Positions 25,600-34,893 of a DNA stretch of 64,000 nucleotides are shown one piece after another. This DNA is from CAHJXF01 sp038225855 (lineage in GTDB: Bacteria > Pseudomonadota > Gammaproteobacteria > Burkholderiales > Burkholderiaceae_D). The stretch is from assembly GCA_038225855.1 (NCBI GenBank), contig JBBRQU010000010.1, positions 34,321-98,320 of the forward strand, read 5' to 3'. The position numbers and the translations under genes were made by a program. The notes under the pieces are model-generated. The model searched no databases. It worked only from the letters and a program-made list of their open reading frames with translations, and was not told the DNA's origin. Position 1 is the stretch's first letter. Every line of letters begins with the position of its first letter.

Positions 25600-26166
25600 A
25601 TGGCCAGTTCCGCAGAGCTCTCCCACTTCCTGGAATCCGTCGAGCGTCGCGCGTTCAAGCAGGCCGTCTTTGCGGTCCGAGAAGACGCGTCCGCGCTCGA
25701 CATCGTTCAGGACGCGATGATCAAGCTTGCCGAGAGCTATGGCGAAAAGCCGGCCAACGAATGGCCGATGTTGTTCCAGCGCATCCTGCAGAACGTCATC
25801 CACGACTGGTTTCGCAGACAGAAGGTCCGCTCGACATGGACCACCTTGTTCTCCGACCTGTCAACCGGAAAGGACAACGAGGAGTTTGACTTTCTGGAGA
25901 GCCTGGAAGCCGAGGACGGCTCTCGGTCCTCCGAGAGCGCCGCCGATCAGGTCGAGCGCAGCCAGGTGCTGGCGGCGATCGATTCCGAAATTCAGCGACT
26001 GCCGGCTCGTCAACGAGAGGCTTTTGTCTTGCGTTACTGGGAAGAGATGGACGTCGCCGAAACGGCTGCGGCGATGGGGTGTTCGGAAGGAAGCGTCAAG
26101 ACGCATTGCTCCCGGGCAACCCATGCACTCGCGTTGGCCTTGAAGGCGAAGGGGATCAGATTATGA
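25600..26166 (+). CDS. ECF-type RNA polymerase sigma factor
   Basis: The 188-residue protein has sigma region 2 (FLESVERRAFKQAVFAVRE, DIVQDAMIKLAE, WPMLFQRILQNVIHDWFRR) and region 4 (LPARQREAFVLRYWEEMDV, AAMGCSEGSVKTHCSRA), joined by an acidic linker. It resembles the ECF-like sigma factor regularly found upstream of ilvI in Burkholderiales, next to DUF3619 and DUF3106 genes. Its stop overlaps the next start (ATGA), so the DUF3619 membrane protein may act as its anti-sigma partner; that is inference. Confidence 0.92.
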   Translation: MASSAELSHFLESVERRAFKQAVFAVREDASALDIVQDAMIKLAESYGEKPANEWPMLFQRILQNVIHDWFRRQKVRSTWTTLFSDLSTGKDNEEFDFLESLEAEDGSRSSESAADQVERSQVLAAIDSEIQRLPARQREAFVLRYWEEMDVAETAAAMGCSEGSVKTHCSRATHALALALKAKGIRL

Positions 26167-26618
26167 AGCGCATCGACGTCGATGGTGACCAAGCGGACTC
26201 GCGGCAACACGCCGACGAATCCGAACGTCGCTTCGCGGACCGCATACGACAGGCGCTGAACGAATCGGCGGCCGCCCTCGCACCCGCAACTCTGGAACGC
26301 CTCGGCATGGCGCGCAAAGCGGCCTTGCGCGCGCAGAAACGTCCGCAGCCTCGACGTGTCACGGCGTGGCAAGGCGAGCTCGCCCACGTGAATGCAGGTC
26401 GCGGCGACGATTCATCGCGCTTTGGCTTCGCGCGCCTCGGACTGGTGTTCTCGACGCTGCTCGTGGTCGGCGCCTGCCTGACCGGCCTCTATCAGTTCGA
26501 GCAGCAGCGCCGCATCGAAGAGTTGGCCGATATGGACACGGCCGTGTTGACCGACGACCTGCCGATCAGCGCCTACGCCGACCACGGCTTCAACGCATTC
26601 CTCAAGCAGAACCCATGA
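26163..26618 (+). CDS. DUF3619-family single-span membrane protein
   Basis: ATG 26163 overlaps the sigma-factor stop. The 151-residue product has a charged cytoplasmic N-terminal part (about 1-95, including ADRIRQALNESAAALAPATLERL), one membrane segment (LGLVFSTLLVVGACLTGLY, about 97-116) and a short C-terminal part ending ISAYADHGFNAFLKQNP. This fits DUF3619. The topology and position fit an anti-sigma factor, but no known anti-sigma motif is visible. Confidence 0.82.
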   Translation: MKRIDVDGDQADSRQHADESERRFADRIRQALNESAAALAPATLERLGMARKAALRAQKRPQPRRVTAWQGELAHVNAGRGDDSSRFGFARLGLVFSTLLVVGACLTGLYQFEQQRRIEELADMDTAVLTDDLPISAYADHGFNAFLKQNP

Positions 26619-27376
26619 CGGTAATGCGCAAGCGGCGCTTGCGCGTTGCAGCTTTCATCGGACTTCTGGCGAGCGCGCTCTCGCTCGCCAGTCCGCTTCG
26701 AGCCGCGGACGCGCCATCGCGCGATTCACCGACGGTCAGATCGATTGCCGGCCCGGCAGTACCCCCGGCATCCACAACACCTGCGCTCAAGCCCGCACGG
26801 CCCTATTGGATCGAGCTCACCGTAGCCCAGCGCCAGGCGCTGGCGCCGCTTTCCGACGATTGGGAACGCCTCGACGGTCAGACCAAGAAGAAGTGGGTCG
26901 AGATATCCAATCGCTATCCGAAGATGAAGCCCGATGAGCAGCAGCACACGCAAGAGCGCATGCGTGAATGGGCGATGCTCACACCCGAGCAACGCAGGGT
27001 CGCGCGCGACAGCTTTGCCCGCGTCCGTGCGATGCCTCCCGAGCAGCGCGCCGAGATGCTGCGCAAATATCGCGAACTGCCCGACGAGAAAAAGCACGAA
27101 CTCGCGACCCAGAGTCAGGCGAAGATGCTGGTCGTACCCAAACCGCAGGCGACTCCGTCGGCACGACGCGTGCAGCTCAGCGAAGGCGCCAAAGTCAAGA
27201 ACCCCGCTCTCGCCGCGCAGAAGGCATCGGCATCTCGTCCGCCCGGGCTTGATCCCGCGAAGCCCCCCGAAACGGTGAAGCCACCTGCGAGCGCCGCCGT
27301 GCCGATCGTGGCGCAACCTGCAGCGCAGCCCACGGCGCCGCCCGCGGCGACCTCCGCGGATGCGCCATCCAAATGA
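26615..27376 (+). CDS. DUF3106-family exported protein
   Basis: ATG 26615 overlaps the previous stop in ATGA; a second start at 26624 is possible. The 253-residue product has a signal peptide (about 1-31, ending LRAAD), a helical core with repeated short motifs (QRQALAPLSDDWERLD, KKKWVEISNRYPKMKPDEQ, WAMLTPEQRRVARDSF, MPPEQRAEMLRKY) and a Pro/Ala-rich tail. The core matches DUF3106, a periplasmic helical repeat of unknown role that recalls CpxP/Spy-like sensors. It probably acts with the sigma/DUF3619 pair. Confidence 0.82.
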   Translation: MTVMRKRRLRVAAFIGLLASALSLASPLRAADAPSRDSPTVRSIAGPAVPPASTTPALKPARPYWIELTVAQRQALAPLSDDWERLDGQTKKKWVEISNRYPKMKPDEQQHTQERMREWAMLTPEQRRVARDSFARVRAMPPEQRAEMLRKYRELPDEKKHELATQSQAKMLVVPKPQATPSARRVQLSEGAKVKNPALAAQKASASRPPGLDPAKPPETVKPPASAAVPIVAQPAAQPTAPPAATSADAPSK

Positions 27377-27891
27377 CTGCGGACGGCATCGTCCTCACGC
27401 AATCATCGCAGGACCACACGATCGCGACGCCATCGCTCAAGCGCCGCTTCCTGTCGATGACTTATGAAGCGTTGCTGCTCTTCGCCGTGGTCTTCATCGC
27501 TGGATATCTCTTCGACGCGCTGACGCAAAGCCGCCATGCGCTGGTGCTGCGTCACGCGCGTCAGGCGTGGCTGTTCGTGGTGCTCGGCGCGTATTTCACA
27601 TGGTTCTGGATGCACGGCGGACAGACGCTGGCGATGAAGACCTGGCGCGTGCGGCTCGTGGGTCCGGGCGGCTCGCGAGTCGTTGCCGGGCGCGCGATCG
27701 CCCGCTATGTGCTGCTGTGGATGTTCGTGCTGCCGACGCTCGCGGTTCTGGCCGCGCTCGGCGTCGGCGGGTGGCTGGCTGTTATCGCGTTGGGATCGGC
27801 GTTGGTACTGCCGCCCTTCTACGCGCTGGTCGATCGCGAACGGCAATTCATTCACGATCGACTGCTCGGCACGCGTCTGGTTTCGGTCTGA
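27373..27891 (+). CDS. RDD-family membrane protein
   Basis: The 172-residue protein starts in an ATGA overlap with the DUF3106 gene. Residues 23-35 (LKRRFLSMTYEAL) are the RDD entry, followed by three to four membrane segments, with GQTLAMKTWRVRLV between the second and third and a final FHDRLLGTRLV-like end (FIHDRLLGTRLVSV). The function of RDD proteins is mostly unknown; some transport ions or compatible solutes. Confidence 0.85.
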   Translation: MTADGIVLTQSSQDHTIATPSLKRRFLSMTYEALLLFAVVFIAGYLFDALTQSRHALVLRHARQAWLFVVLGAYFTWFWMHGGQTLAMKTWRVRLVGPGGSRVVAGRAIARYVLLWMFVLPTLAVLAALGVGGWLAVIALGSALVLPPFYALVDRERQFIHDRLLGTRLVSV

Positions 27892-27895
27892 CGCA

Positions 27896-28849
27896 ATGAT
27901 CGCAACCATCCTGCGCGCGTTGTGGATCGTCACGATCGTTTCCGCCGGCGTCGTCGCGTGGTTGTCGGTGCATCTCTTCGGCTCGTATATCGGGCCGTGG
28001 GCGGCCAGTCTTGCGGGCATCGCGCTGGTCTTCACGATTCATCCCACGCTCGTGGCGATCAACTTCATCGCGTCCCGGCTCGCCGGCGACCGCGTGCCCG
28101 CAGCGTTCCGGTTATCGCTGTGGGGGGCCATCAAGACCTGGGATGCCGAGCTCGATGCGTCGATCCGCGGCTTCTGGTTCGCCACGCCTTTCCTTTTTCA
28201 TCGACCGGCCGCGACTCCGGCCGAGTCTGCAACCAAACGCCCGTTTCCTGTCCTGTTTATCCACGGCTACTTCTGCAATCGCGCGATCTGGCTGCCGTTC
28301 ATGCGCGACGCGGCCGCGCGGGGATACGTGTGCGAGGCAGTGACTCTCCCCCAACCCTTCGCTCCCATCGAAGCGAACGCCTGCGTTGTGGATGCGGCGA
28401 TCGACCAACTGCTCGCACGCGCGGCGCGCGCCGGTGCGACTGCCGATCGCGTCGTGATCATCGCGCACAGCATGGGCGGACTCGTCGCGCGCGCCGCTCT
28501 TCAAAGCATCGATGCAGCGCGCGTCGCTCACGTGATCACGCTCGGCACGCCGCATCATGGCGCGTTTACCGCTCGCTATTGGGACATCCCGAGCGTGATG
28601 CAGATGCGCCTGGCCAGCCCGTGGCTGAAAGCGCTCGACGTCGCTGAAACACAGTCGGGTCGCGGACTGCCGCGCTCGGCCTGGACGACGCTGTTGAGCT
28701 ACCACGACAACATCGTCTTCCCGCAGGAGACGGCAAGGCTCGAAGGCGCGCACGTGATCGCGATCGGAGGCGTCGGCCACGTGGCGCTGGTCTATGACAG
28801 GCGGGTGCGGACGATGGTGTTCGATCGGCTTGAAGCGATCGAGCGCTGA
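27896..28849 (+). CDS. Membrane-anchored alpha/beta hydrolase (lipase-like)
   Basis: ATG 27896 lies 4 bases after the RDD stop. The 317-residue protein has two N-terminal membrane segments (about 5-25 and 33-60), then an alpha/beta hydrolase fold: oxyanion strand VLFIHGYFCNRAIW, nucleophile elbow IAHSMGGLVAR (Ser in HSMGG), and a late VGHVALV carrying the likely catalytic His. GTPHHGAF resembles triacylglycerol lipases. The substrate is not known. Confidence 0.85.
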   Translation: MIATILRALWIVTIVSAGVVAWLSVHLFGSYIGPWAASLAGIALVFTIHPTLVAINFIASRLAGDRVPAAFRLSLWGAIKTWDAELDASIRGFWFATPFLFHRPAATPAESATKRPFPVLFIHGYFCNRAIWLPFMRDAAARGYVCEAVTLPQPFAPIEANACVVDAAIDQLLARAARAGATADRVVIIAHSMGGLVARAALQSIDAARVAHVITLGTPHHGAFTARYWDIPSVMQMRLASPWLKALDVAETQSGRGLPRSAWTTLLSYHDNIVFPQETARLEGAHVIAIGGVGHVALVYDRRVRTMVFDRLEAIER

Positions 28850-28853
28850 GACG

Positions 28854-28950
28854 TTGTCGTTCCCGCGCACGCGGGAACCAGCGGCGTCGCACCTCGACGA
28901 CACCGGGTCCCTTCGCCGCTTTCTCGGGGACTAAACGCCGCAGGGACGAC
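28854..28950. repeat. Interspersed palindromic repeat, family A (degenerate copy)
   Basis: The sequence begins TTGTCGTTCCCGCGCACGCG and ends ..CAGGGACGACGG, with internal inverted segments around CCAGCGGCGTC. It is a diverged relative of the copies at 42275, 46904 and 49954. It lies between the ends of two convergent genes. Confidence 0.65.
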
Positions 28951-28955
28951 GGTGC

Positions 28956-30668
28956 CTATGGCGCCGCGGCTTGGTACCCGCGCGGGATCGAAGCGAGCAG
29001 CTTCTGCGTGTACGGATCCTGTGGTGCGCGATAGATGGTGTCGGCGTCGGCGATCTCCACGACCTCGCCCTTGTTCATCACCATCACGTCGTCGGAAATA
29101 TATTTGACGACCGCGAGATCGTGCGAGATGAACAGATACGCGAGCCCGAACTCGTCCTGCAGATCGAGCAGCAGGTTGAGCACCTGCGCCTGCACCGAAA
29201 CGTCGAGAGCGGAGACCGACTCGTCGCAGATCAGCACCTCGGGCTTCATCGTCAGGCAGCGCGCGATCGCGATGCGCTGACGCTGCCCGCCGGAAAACTC
29301 GTGCGGATACTTGTGGAGCGCCGACGCGGGCATGTCGACGCGCTTGAGCAACTGTGCTGCGGCCCGCGTGCGCGCGGCGTCGTCGGCTTCGATCGCGTGG
29401 ATGCGCATCGGCTCGAGCAGGATCTGCGCAACCGTGAAGCGCGGATTGAGCGACGCATAGGGATTCTGGAAAACGATCTGCAAGCGCCTGCGCATCGCCA
29501 TCAGCTCGGCACGCGACGCCTTGAGGATGTCGTTACCTTCGAACCACACCTCGCCGCCACTGGCTTCATGCAGGCGCATCACCGACAGGCCCACGGTCGT
29601 CTTGCCCGAACCCGACTCGCCCACCAGTCCCAGCGTACGGCCGCGCCGCAACTTGAACGACACACTCTTGACCGCGGCGATCTCGAAGCTGCCGAACACC
29701 CCGCTCCTGACGCGAAAGGATTTCGACAGACGCTTGACCTCGAGCACCACGTCGCCATCGGCGCGCGGCTTGCGGTCCGGCAAGGTCTCGAGCACATGCG
29801 CGCCCGACACGCGACCCGACAGAAAGTCCGCGACGACAGGAAGCCGCGCGGGACGGTGCAGAAGCGGCGGACGGCATGCAAGCAAGGCCTGCGTATAAGG
29901 CTCGCGCGCATCTTCGAAGATCGCCGCGACGCTGCCGCGCTCGCGCACTTCACCGTGCTGCATGACGACCACTTCGTCGGCGAATTCGCCGACCACGCGC
30001 AGATCGTGCGTGATGAACATCACGCTCATTGCGTGCTCGCGCTTGAGACGGGCGATCAGATCGAGAATCTGCTTTTGTATCGTCACGTCGAGCGCGGTGG
30101 TCGGCTCGTCGGCGATCAACAGACGCGGCTTGCATGCGATGGCGATCGCGATCATCACGCGTTGCTGCTGCCCGCCCGACATCTCGTGCGGATAGCGCGC
30201 CACTGCACGCCTTGCATCGGGAATGCCGACTTCATCGAACAATTCGAGTACGCGTAGCTCGAGCGCATCGCCGCGCAGACCCGCGTGCAGGCGCAGCGTC
30301 TCGGCGACCTGATTGCCGACCGTGAAGACCGGGTTCAACGACGTCATCGGTTCCTGAAAGATCACCGAGATGTCATTGCCGCGCAAACGCTTCATCGCCG
30401 CCATCGGCTCGCGCGTGAGTTCACGGCCATCGAAACGAATGGCGCCCGATACGATCGCGTTGTCGGGCAACAGGCGCAGCACCGCCATCGCCGTCACGCT
30501 CTTGCCGCTACCCGACTCGCCGACCACGGCCACCGTGCGATGGGCGGGGATGTCGAAGCTCACGCCTTTCACCGCGTGAAAGAGCTGGTTCTTGCCGACG
30601 CGAAAATCGGCGCGCAGATCCTCGATAGCCAGCAGCGGCGCGGTCACGCGGGCAGGAGTCAGCGTCAT
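28956..30668 (-). CDS. yejF: Peptide ABC transporter, fused ATP-binding protein (YejF type)
   Basis: The 570-residue protein carries two complete ABC ATPase domains. The first has Walker A GESGSGKSVTAMAV and signature MSGGQQQRVMIA; the second has Walker A GESGSGKTTVGLSV and signature FSGGQRQRIAIA. Fused double ATPases of this length energise oligopeptide importers of the Yej class. It starts 3 bases after the yejE stop in the same operon, and it is the last gene of that operon. Confidence 0.92.
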   Translation of the reverse strand: MTLTPARVTAPLLAIEDLRADFRVGKNQLFHAVKGVSFDIPAHRTVAVVGESGSGKSVTAMAVLRLLPDNAIVSGAIRFDGRELTREPMAAMKRLRGNDISVIFQEPMTSLNPVFTVGNQVAETLRLHAGLRGDALELRVLELFDEVGIPDARRAVARYPHEMSGGQQQRVMIAIAIACKPRLLIADEPTTALDVTIQKQILDLIARLKREHAMSVMFITHDLRVVGEFADEVVVMQHGEVRERGSVAAIFEDAREPYTQALLACRPPLLHRPARLPVVADFLSGRVSGAHVLETLPDRKPRADGDVVLEVKRLSKSFRVRSGVFGSFEIAAVKSVSFKLRRGRTLGLVGESGSGKTTVGLSVMRLHEASGGEVWFEGNDILKASRAELMAMRRRLQIVFQNPYASLNPRFTVAQILLEPMRIHAIEADDAARTRAAAQLLKRVDMPASALHKYPHEFSGGQRQRIAIARCLTMKPEVLICDESVSALDVSVQAQVLNLLLDLQDEFGLAYLFISHDLAVVKYISDDVMVMNKGEVVEIADADTIYRAPQDPYTQKLLASIPRGYQAAAP

Positions 30669-30671
30669 CGG

Positions 30672-31823
30672 TCAGCCGAGCTTCGGGTCGAGCGCATCGC
30701 GCAGGCTGTCGGTGAAGAGTGCGAACGCGGTCACGAGGACCGCCATGCCCGCGCCCGCAGCGACCAGCTGCCACCACTTGCCGATCACGAGTTCGCTCTG
30801 CGCTTCGGCGAGCATCGTGCCCCACGACACCATGTCGATCGGCACGCCCAGGCCAAGGAAGGAGAGGATCACTTCTGCCTTGATGAAGGCCACGACCAGC
30901 AGCGACAACTGCACCAGGATCACGTGGCTCGCGTTGGGCAGGATGTGCACGAACATGCGCGCCGCGTTCGACGCGCCGATCGCTTCGGCAGCGCGCACGT
31001 ATTCGCGCGCGCGTTGCTTGATGTATTCGGCGCGCACCAGTCGATAGATGCCGGTCCATCCCGTGAAGCCGAGCACCGCGATGATGGTCAGCACGCCCGC
31101 GTGCGAAAGCACCGCGTTGGCGCGAAACACCGCGGCGAACGCGAGGATCAGGAGGATGTAGGGAATCGACGTGAAGACGCTGTAGAACCATTCGAGCGCG
31201 TCATCGATCCAGCCGCGAAAATAGCCCGCGGTCGCGCCCAGCAGCGTGCCGATCGAGACCGCGAGGAACGCGGCGACGAGACCGACGAAGATCGAGACCT
31301 GCGCGCCCTTGATCGCTTTCTTCAACACGTCGCGACCCCACTTGTCGGCGCCGAAAGGCAGCGTGTCGGTGCGATGGGTCACGCCGATCTGGATACGGGC
31401 CGCGCGCTCGGCCCATTCCTTGTACCGGGGTGCGAGCGGATCGACGTCGGAGATGTCGACGGGTGGGACGTTGCCGCTCTTGCCAACCCCGGTGCTCGGG
31501 TCGAGCACGGCCACTCGCGCTTCGAGGTTCTCGACCGAGCCGAGGAAGGTCGGGCTCGCGTACGAGACGCCGCGCTCGACCTGCCAATCGGACGCGACGA
31601 GACCGGTGAAGGACGCGAGGATCAGCAACAGATAGATCGCGACGACCATCATCGACACCACGCCGACACGATCGCGCAAGAGACGCTTGCCGGCCGCACG
31701 CCATACGTTGGTCGATGGACCGTCGCGACGATCGCCTGCGTCATCCTCTTGCGGCGGCAGCGCGATCGCGGTTTCCGCAAACGGGATGTCGGGCGCGCCG
31801 GGCGTTTGGTCGATGAGCGTCAT
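30672..31823 (-). CDS. yejE: Peptide ABC transporter permease (YejE type)
   Basis: The 383-residue permease starts MTLIDQTPGAPDIPF and has a first membrane segment (VSMMVVAIYLLLILASF), a long periplasmic insert (about 80-160) and the BPD-permease domain with ATAGYFRGWIDDALEW and the EAA motif REYVRAAEAIGASNAARMF. The long insert is characteristic of YejE. Its ATG overlaps the yejB stop in ATGA. Confidence 0.92.
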   Translation of the reverse strand: MTLIDQTPGAPDIPFAETAIALPPQEDDAGDRRDGPSTNVWRAAGKRLLRDRVGVVSMMVVAIYLLLILASFTGLVASDWQVERGVSYASPTFLGSVENLEARVAVLDPSTGVGKSGNVPPVDISDVDPLAPRYKEWAERAARIQIGVTHRTDTLPFGADKWGRDVLKKAIKGAQVSIFVGLVAAFLAVSIGTLLGATAGYFRGWIDDALEWFYSVFTSIPYILLILAFAAVFRANAVLSHAGVLTIIAVLGFTGWTGIYRLVRAEYIKQRAREYVRAAEAIGASNAARMFVHILPNASHVILVQLSLLVVAFIKAEVILSFLGLGVPIDMVSWGTMLAEAQSELVIGKWWQLVAAGAGMAVLVTAFALFTDSLRDALDPKLG

Positions 31824-32758
31824 TTGAACGACACGCGCGGGTCGACGACTTTGTAGAGCACGTCGGCGAGCAGATTGATCAGCATCGTCAGCATCGCGAG
31901 ATACACGGTCGCTGCCTTGATCACGGGAAAGTCGCTGCGATTGACCGCGACGATGATCTCGCGCCCGATACCGGGAATCGAAAAGAACACTTCGAGCAGG
32001 AACAAGCCGACAAAGAGCCCCGGTATCTGGATCGCGATATTGGTCAGGATCGGGATCATCGCGTTGCGCAACACATGCTTCAACATCACGACTCTTTCGG
32101 ACACGCCCTTGGCGCGCGCGGTGCGCACGTAGTCCTGGCCGATCTCTTCGAGCAGAAACGAGCGATACAGACGCAACTGCGGCGCAACGCTCACGAACAC
32201 TGCCAGCATCACCGGCAGCGGCGCGTATTGCACGAGATTGGTCAGCGTGCTGTTGCTCCATCCCTGCACCGGGAACCAGCCGAGGCGGAACGCGAACAGC
32301 CACTGGAACACGATGATGTAGACGAGAAAGCTGATCGACACCGCGACCGTGCACACGATCATGATGGCGCGATCGGTCAGCGAGCCGCGCACCGCCGCGA
32401 CCGCGAGCGCGAGGATCACGCCGAGCGCGGTGTCGAGAATCAGCACCGGAACCATGATCGTCAGCGTGGTGGGAAGCCGCGTTGCGAAGATGTGCGCGAC
32501 CGACTCGTTGGTCGCCCAACTGTTGCCGAAGTTGAAGGTGGCGACCTGCGTGACGAATACCCACAGTTGCTGCCACACCGGCAGGTCGAGTCCCATCTCC
32601 TTGCGGATCGCCGCAATCTGCTCGGGACTCGAGATCAGTCCGGCGAGCTGCTCGGCCGGATCGCCGCCGACCGCATTGAAGAGGAAGAACACCAACAGGA
32701 TCACGCCGAGGAGAGTCGGGATGATCTGCCAGATGCGACGAATCAGATAGGCAAGCAC
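31820..32758 (-). CDS. yejB: Peptide ABC transporter permease (YejB type)
   Basis: The 312-residue permease has six membrane segments, starting with LIRRIWQIIPTLLGVILLV, and the EAA loop QDYVRTARAKGVSERVVM. It ends NLLADVLYKVVDPRVSF, typical of the B-type permease of Opp/Dpp/Yej systems. It is the first gene of the yejB-yejE-yejF operon, divergent from a binding-protein gene. Confidence 0.92.
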   Translation of the reverse strand: MLAYLIRRIWQIIPTLLGVILLVFFLFNAVGGDPAEQLAGLISSPEQIAAIRKEMGLDLPVWQQLWVFVTQVATFNFGNSWATNESVAHIFATRLPTTLTIMVPVLILDTALGVILALAVAAVRGSLTDRAIMIVCTVAVSISFLVYIIVFQWLFAFRLGWFPVQGWSNSTLTNLVQYAPLPVMLAVFVSVAPQLRLYRSFLLEEIGQDYVRTARAKGVSERVVMLKHVLRNAMIPILTNIAIQIPGLFVGLFLLEVFFSIPGIGREIIVAVNRSDFPVIKAATVYLAMLTMLINLLADVLYKVVDPRVSFK

Positions 32759-32921
32759 GATGCCGATATCGAGCGACGGGTTAACGTCAAAGCGCGCGAT
32801 GTGAAAGCGGGCGCGCCGATTATGCCCGCGATCGAAGCGATTGCAGCCGCTGGATTTCCCTACCGCGCGGGAGCCTGCCGATCGCTACAATCGGCGGTCT
32901 TCACCTTGCGAGCGCATGATC

Positions 32922-34742
32922 ATGAATCGCATCTCGGCAATCGTCGTGCCCATCACCCTGGCCGTGGTGTGCGCGACATCTTCCGCGCGCGCCGCCGATG
33001 CACCGCTGCCCAACGCCGGCGTATTGCGCTACGCGTTCGCGGTCGCGGAGACCGGATTCGATCCGCCGCAAATCTCGGATCTCTATTCGGTCTTTCTCAT
33101 TTCGAACATCTTCGACACGCCGCTGACCTACGACTATCTCGCGCGGCCGGTCAAGGTGGTTCCCAAGACCGCCGAGTCGTTGCCGCAGATCTCGCCCGAT
33201 GGGCTGACCTGGACGTTGCGCATCAAGAAGGGCATCACGTTCACCGATGACCCTGCATTCAAGGGCAAGCCGCGCGAACTGACCGCGGCCGATTACGTTT
33301 ACAGCATCAAGCGCGTGTACGACCCCAAGTGGAAATCGCCGAACCTCTATTTGCTCGAAGGCTACGTTGCCGGCATGGATGCGGTGCGCGCCAAAGCGTT
33401 GAAGAGCGGCAAGATGGACTACGACGGCGAGGTCGAAGGACTGCGTGCGCTCGACCGCTACACGCTGCAGATCAAGCTCGTCAAGCCCAAGTACAACTTC
33501 ATTTATCTGCTCACGACTTGCGTCATCAGTTGCGCGGTCGCGCGCGAAGTCGTCGAGGCCGCGCCCGACAAGATGATGGAGCATCCGGTCGGCACCGGCC
33601 CCTACATGCTCTCCGAATGGCGGCGTTCATCGAAGATCACGCTGGTCGCCAACCCCGATTATCGTGACGTGCGCTTCGAAGCGACTCCCCCCGACGACGA
33701 CAAGGTCGCGCAGCAGATCTACGCAAGGCTCAAGGGCCGCAAGCTGCCGATGACGCCGCTTGTCGAGATCAGCATCATCGAAGAGACGCAGCCGCGATGG
33801 CTGTCCTTCCTCAATAACGAGCAGGACCTGATGGACCGTCTGCCCGAAGAGTTCGCGAACGTGGCGATACCGAACAACAAGCTCGCGCCGAATCTGGCCA
33901 AGCGCGGCATCACGATGGATCGCAACCCCGGGGTCGAAGTGACGTTCACCTATTTCCAGATGGAGAACCCGGTCGTCGGCGGCTATTCCCCCGAGAAGGT
34001 CGCGCTGCGTCGCGCGATCAGCCTCGGCTATAGCACGGAAGAAGAAATTCGCATCATTCGCAAGAATCAGGCGATCCCGGCGCAGACGCCGATCGGCCCC
34101 GGCGTTGCCGGCTATGACCCGAACTTTCGCAGCATCGGCCCCGAATACGATCCCGCCAAGGCGCGCGCCCTGCTCGACATGTTTGGCTATATCGATCGCG
34201 ACGGGGATGGCTATCGCGAGCTACCCAATGGAGAGCCGCTGCTGATCGAGCGCTCGACGCAGCCGACCCAGACGTACAAGCAGTTCGACGAGTTGTGGAA
34301 GAAAAAGATGGACGCCATCGGCATCCGCCTGATGGCCAAGCCGCAGCAGTTTCCCGAATTGATCAAGCAATCGAAAGCCGGGCAACTGATGATGTGGGGT
34401 CTCGGGTGGATCGTTACGACTCCCGATGCCGAGGACTTCGAAGCCATTCTCTATGGCCCGAACGGCGGCCAGTCGAATCACTCACGCTTCAATCGGCCCG
34501 AATGGAACCGCCTGTTCGAGGCGTCGCAACGGGTGCCTGACGGTCCCGAGCGCAATGCGCTCTACATGGAGATGAACAAGCTCTTTCTCGCATACGCGCC
34601 GTTCAAGCTGGGAGTCCATCGCATTTACACCGACCTGGTCCAACCCTGGGTTTATGGATATCACCGGCATCCCGTCCTGCGCGACTGGTGGCAGTACATC
34701 GACATCGACGCCCAAGCGCAACGCAAGGCAATCGCGCGCTAG
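32922..34742 (+). CDS. Periplasmic peptide-binding protein (family 5) of the Yej-like transporter
   Basis: ATG 32922 is used; ATG 32916 is two codons upstream. The 606-residue product has a signal peptide (about 1-24, ending SARAAD). The family 5 binding fold is shown by PQISPDGLTWTLRIKKGITF and VGTGPYMLSEWRRSSKITLV, and by DGDGYRELPNGEPLLIERS. It is divergent from yejB across 163 bases, which probably contain both promoters. Binding proteins of this type deliver oligopeptides to Yej permeases. Confidence 0.88.
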   Translation: MNRISAIVVPITLAVVCATSSARAADAPLPNAGVLRYAFAVAETGFDPPQISDLYSVFLISNIFDTPLTYDYLARPVKVVPKTAESLPQISPDGLTWTLRIKKGITFTDDPAFKGKPRELTAADYVYSIKRVYDPKWKSPNLYLLEGYVAGMDAVRAKALKSGKMDYDGEVEGLRALDRYTLQIKLVKPKYNFIYLLTTCVISCAVAREVVEAAPDKMMEHPVGTGPYMLSEWRRSSKITLVANPDYRDVRFEATPPDDDKVAQQIYARLKGRKLPMTPLVEISIIEETQPRWLSFLNNEQDLMDRLPEEFANVAIPNNKLAPNLAKRGITMDRNPGVEVTFTYFQMENPVVGGYSPEKVALRRAISLGYSTEEEIRIIRKNQAIPAQTPIGPGVAGYDPNFRSIGPEYDPAKARALLDMFGYIDRDGDGYRELPNGEPLLIERSTQPTQTYKQFDELWKKKMDAIGIRLMAKPQQFPELIKQSKAGQLMMWGLGWIVTTPDAEDFEAILYGPNGGQSNHSRFNRPEWNRLFEASQRVPDGPERNALYMEMNKLFLAYAPFKLGVHRIYTDLVQPWVYGYHRHPVLRDWWQYIDIDAQAQRKAIAR

Positions 34743-34893
34743 CCGCTGTCGAGCGGGGGTTGACATCGGGGTCGTCAAGTCGGACATTTCCTACACTCGA
34801 TCGTTGTGCGCACCGATTGGTCATGCCGGACAACCATGGAGAATCGCATCAATCGGAAGGCAGTCCTCATCTCTCATCGACGGAAGCACCCTC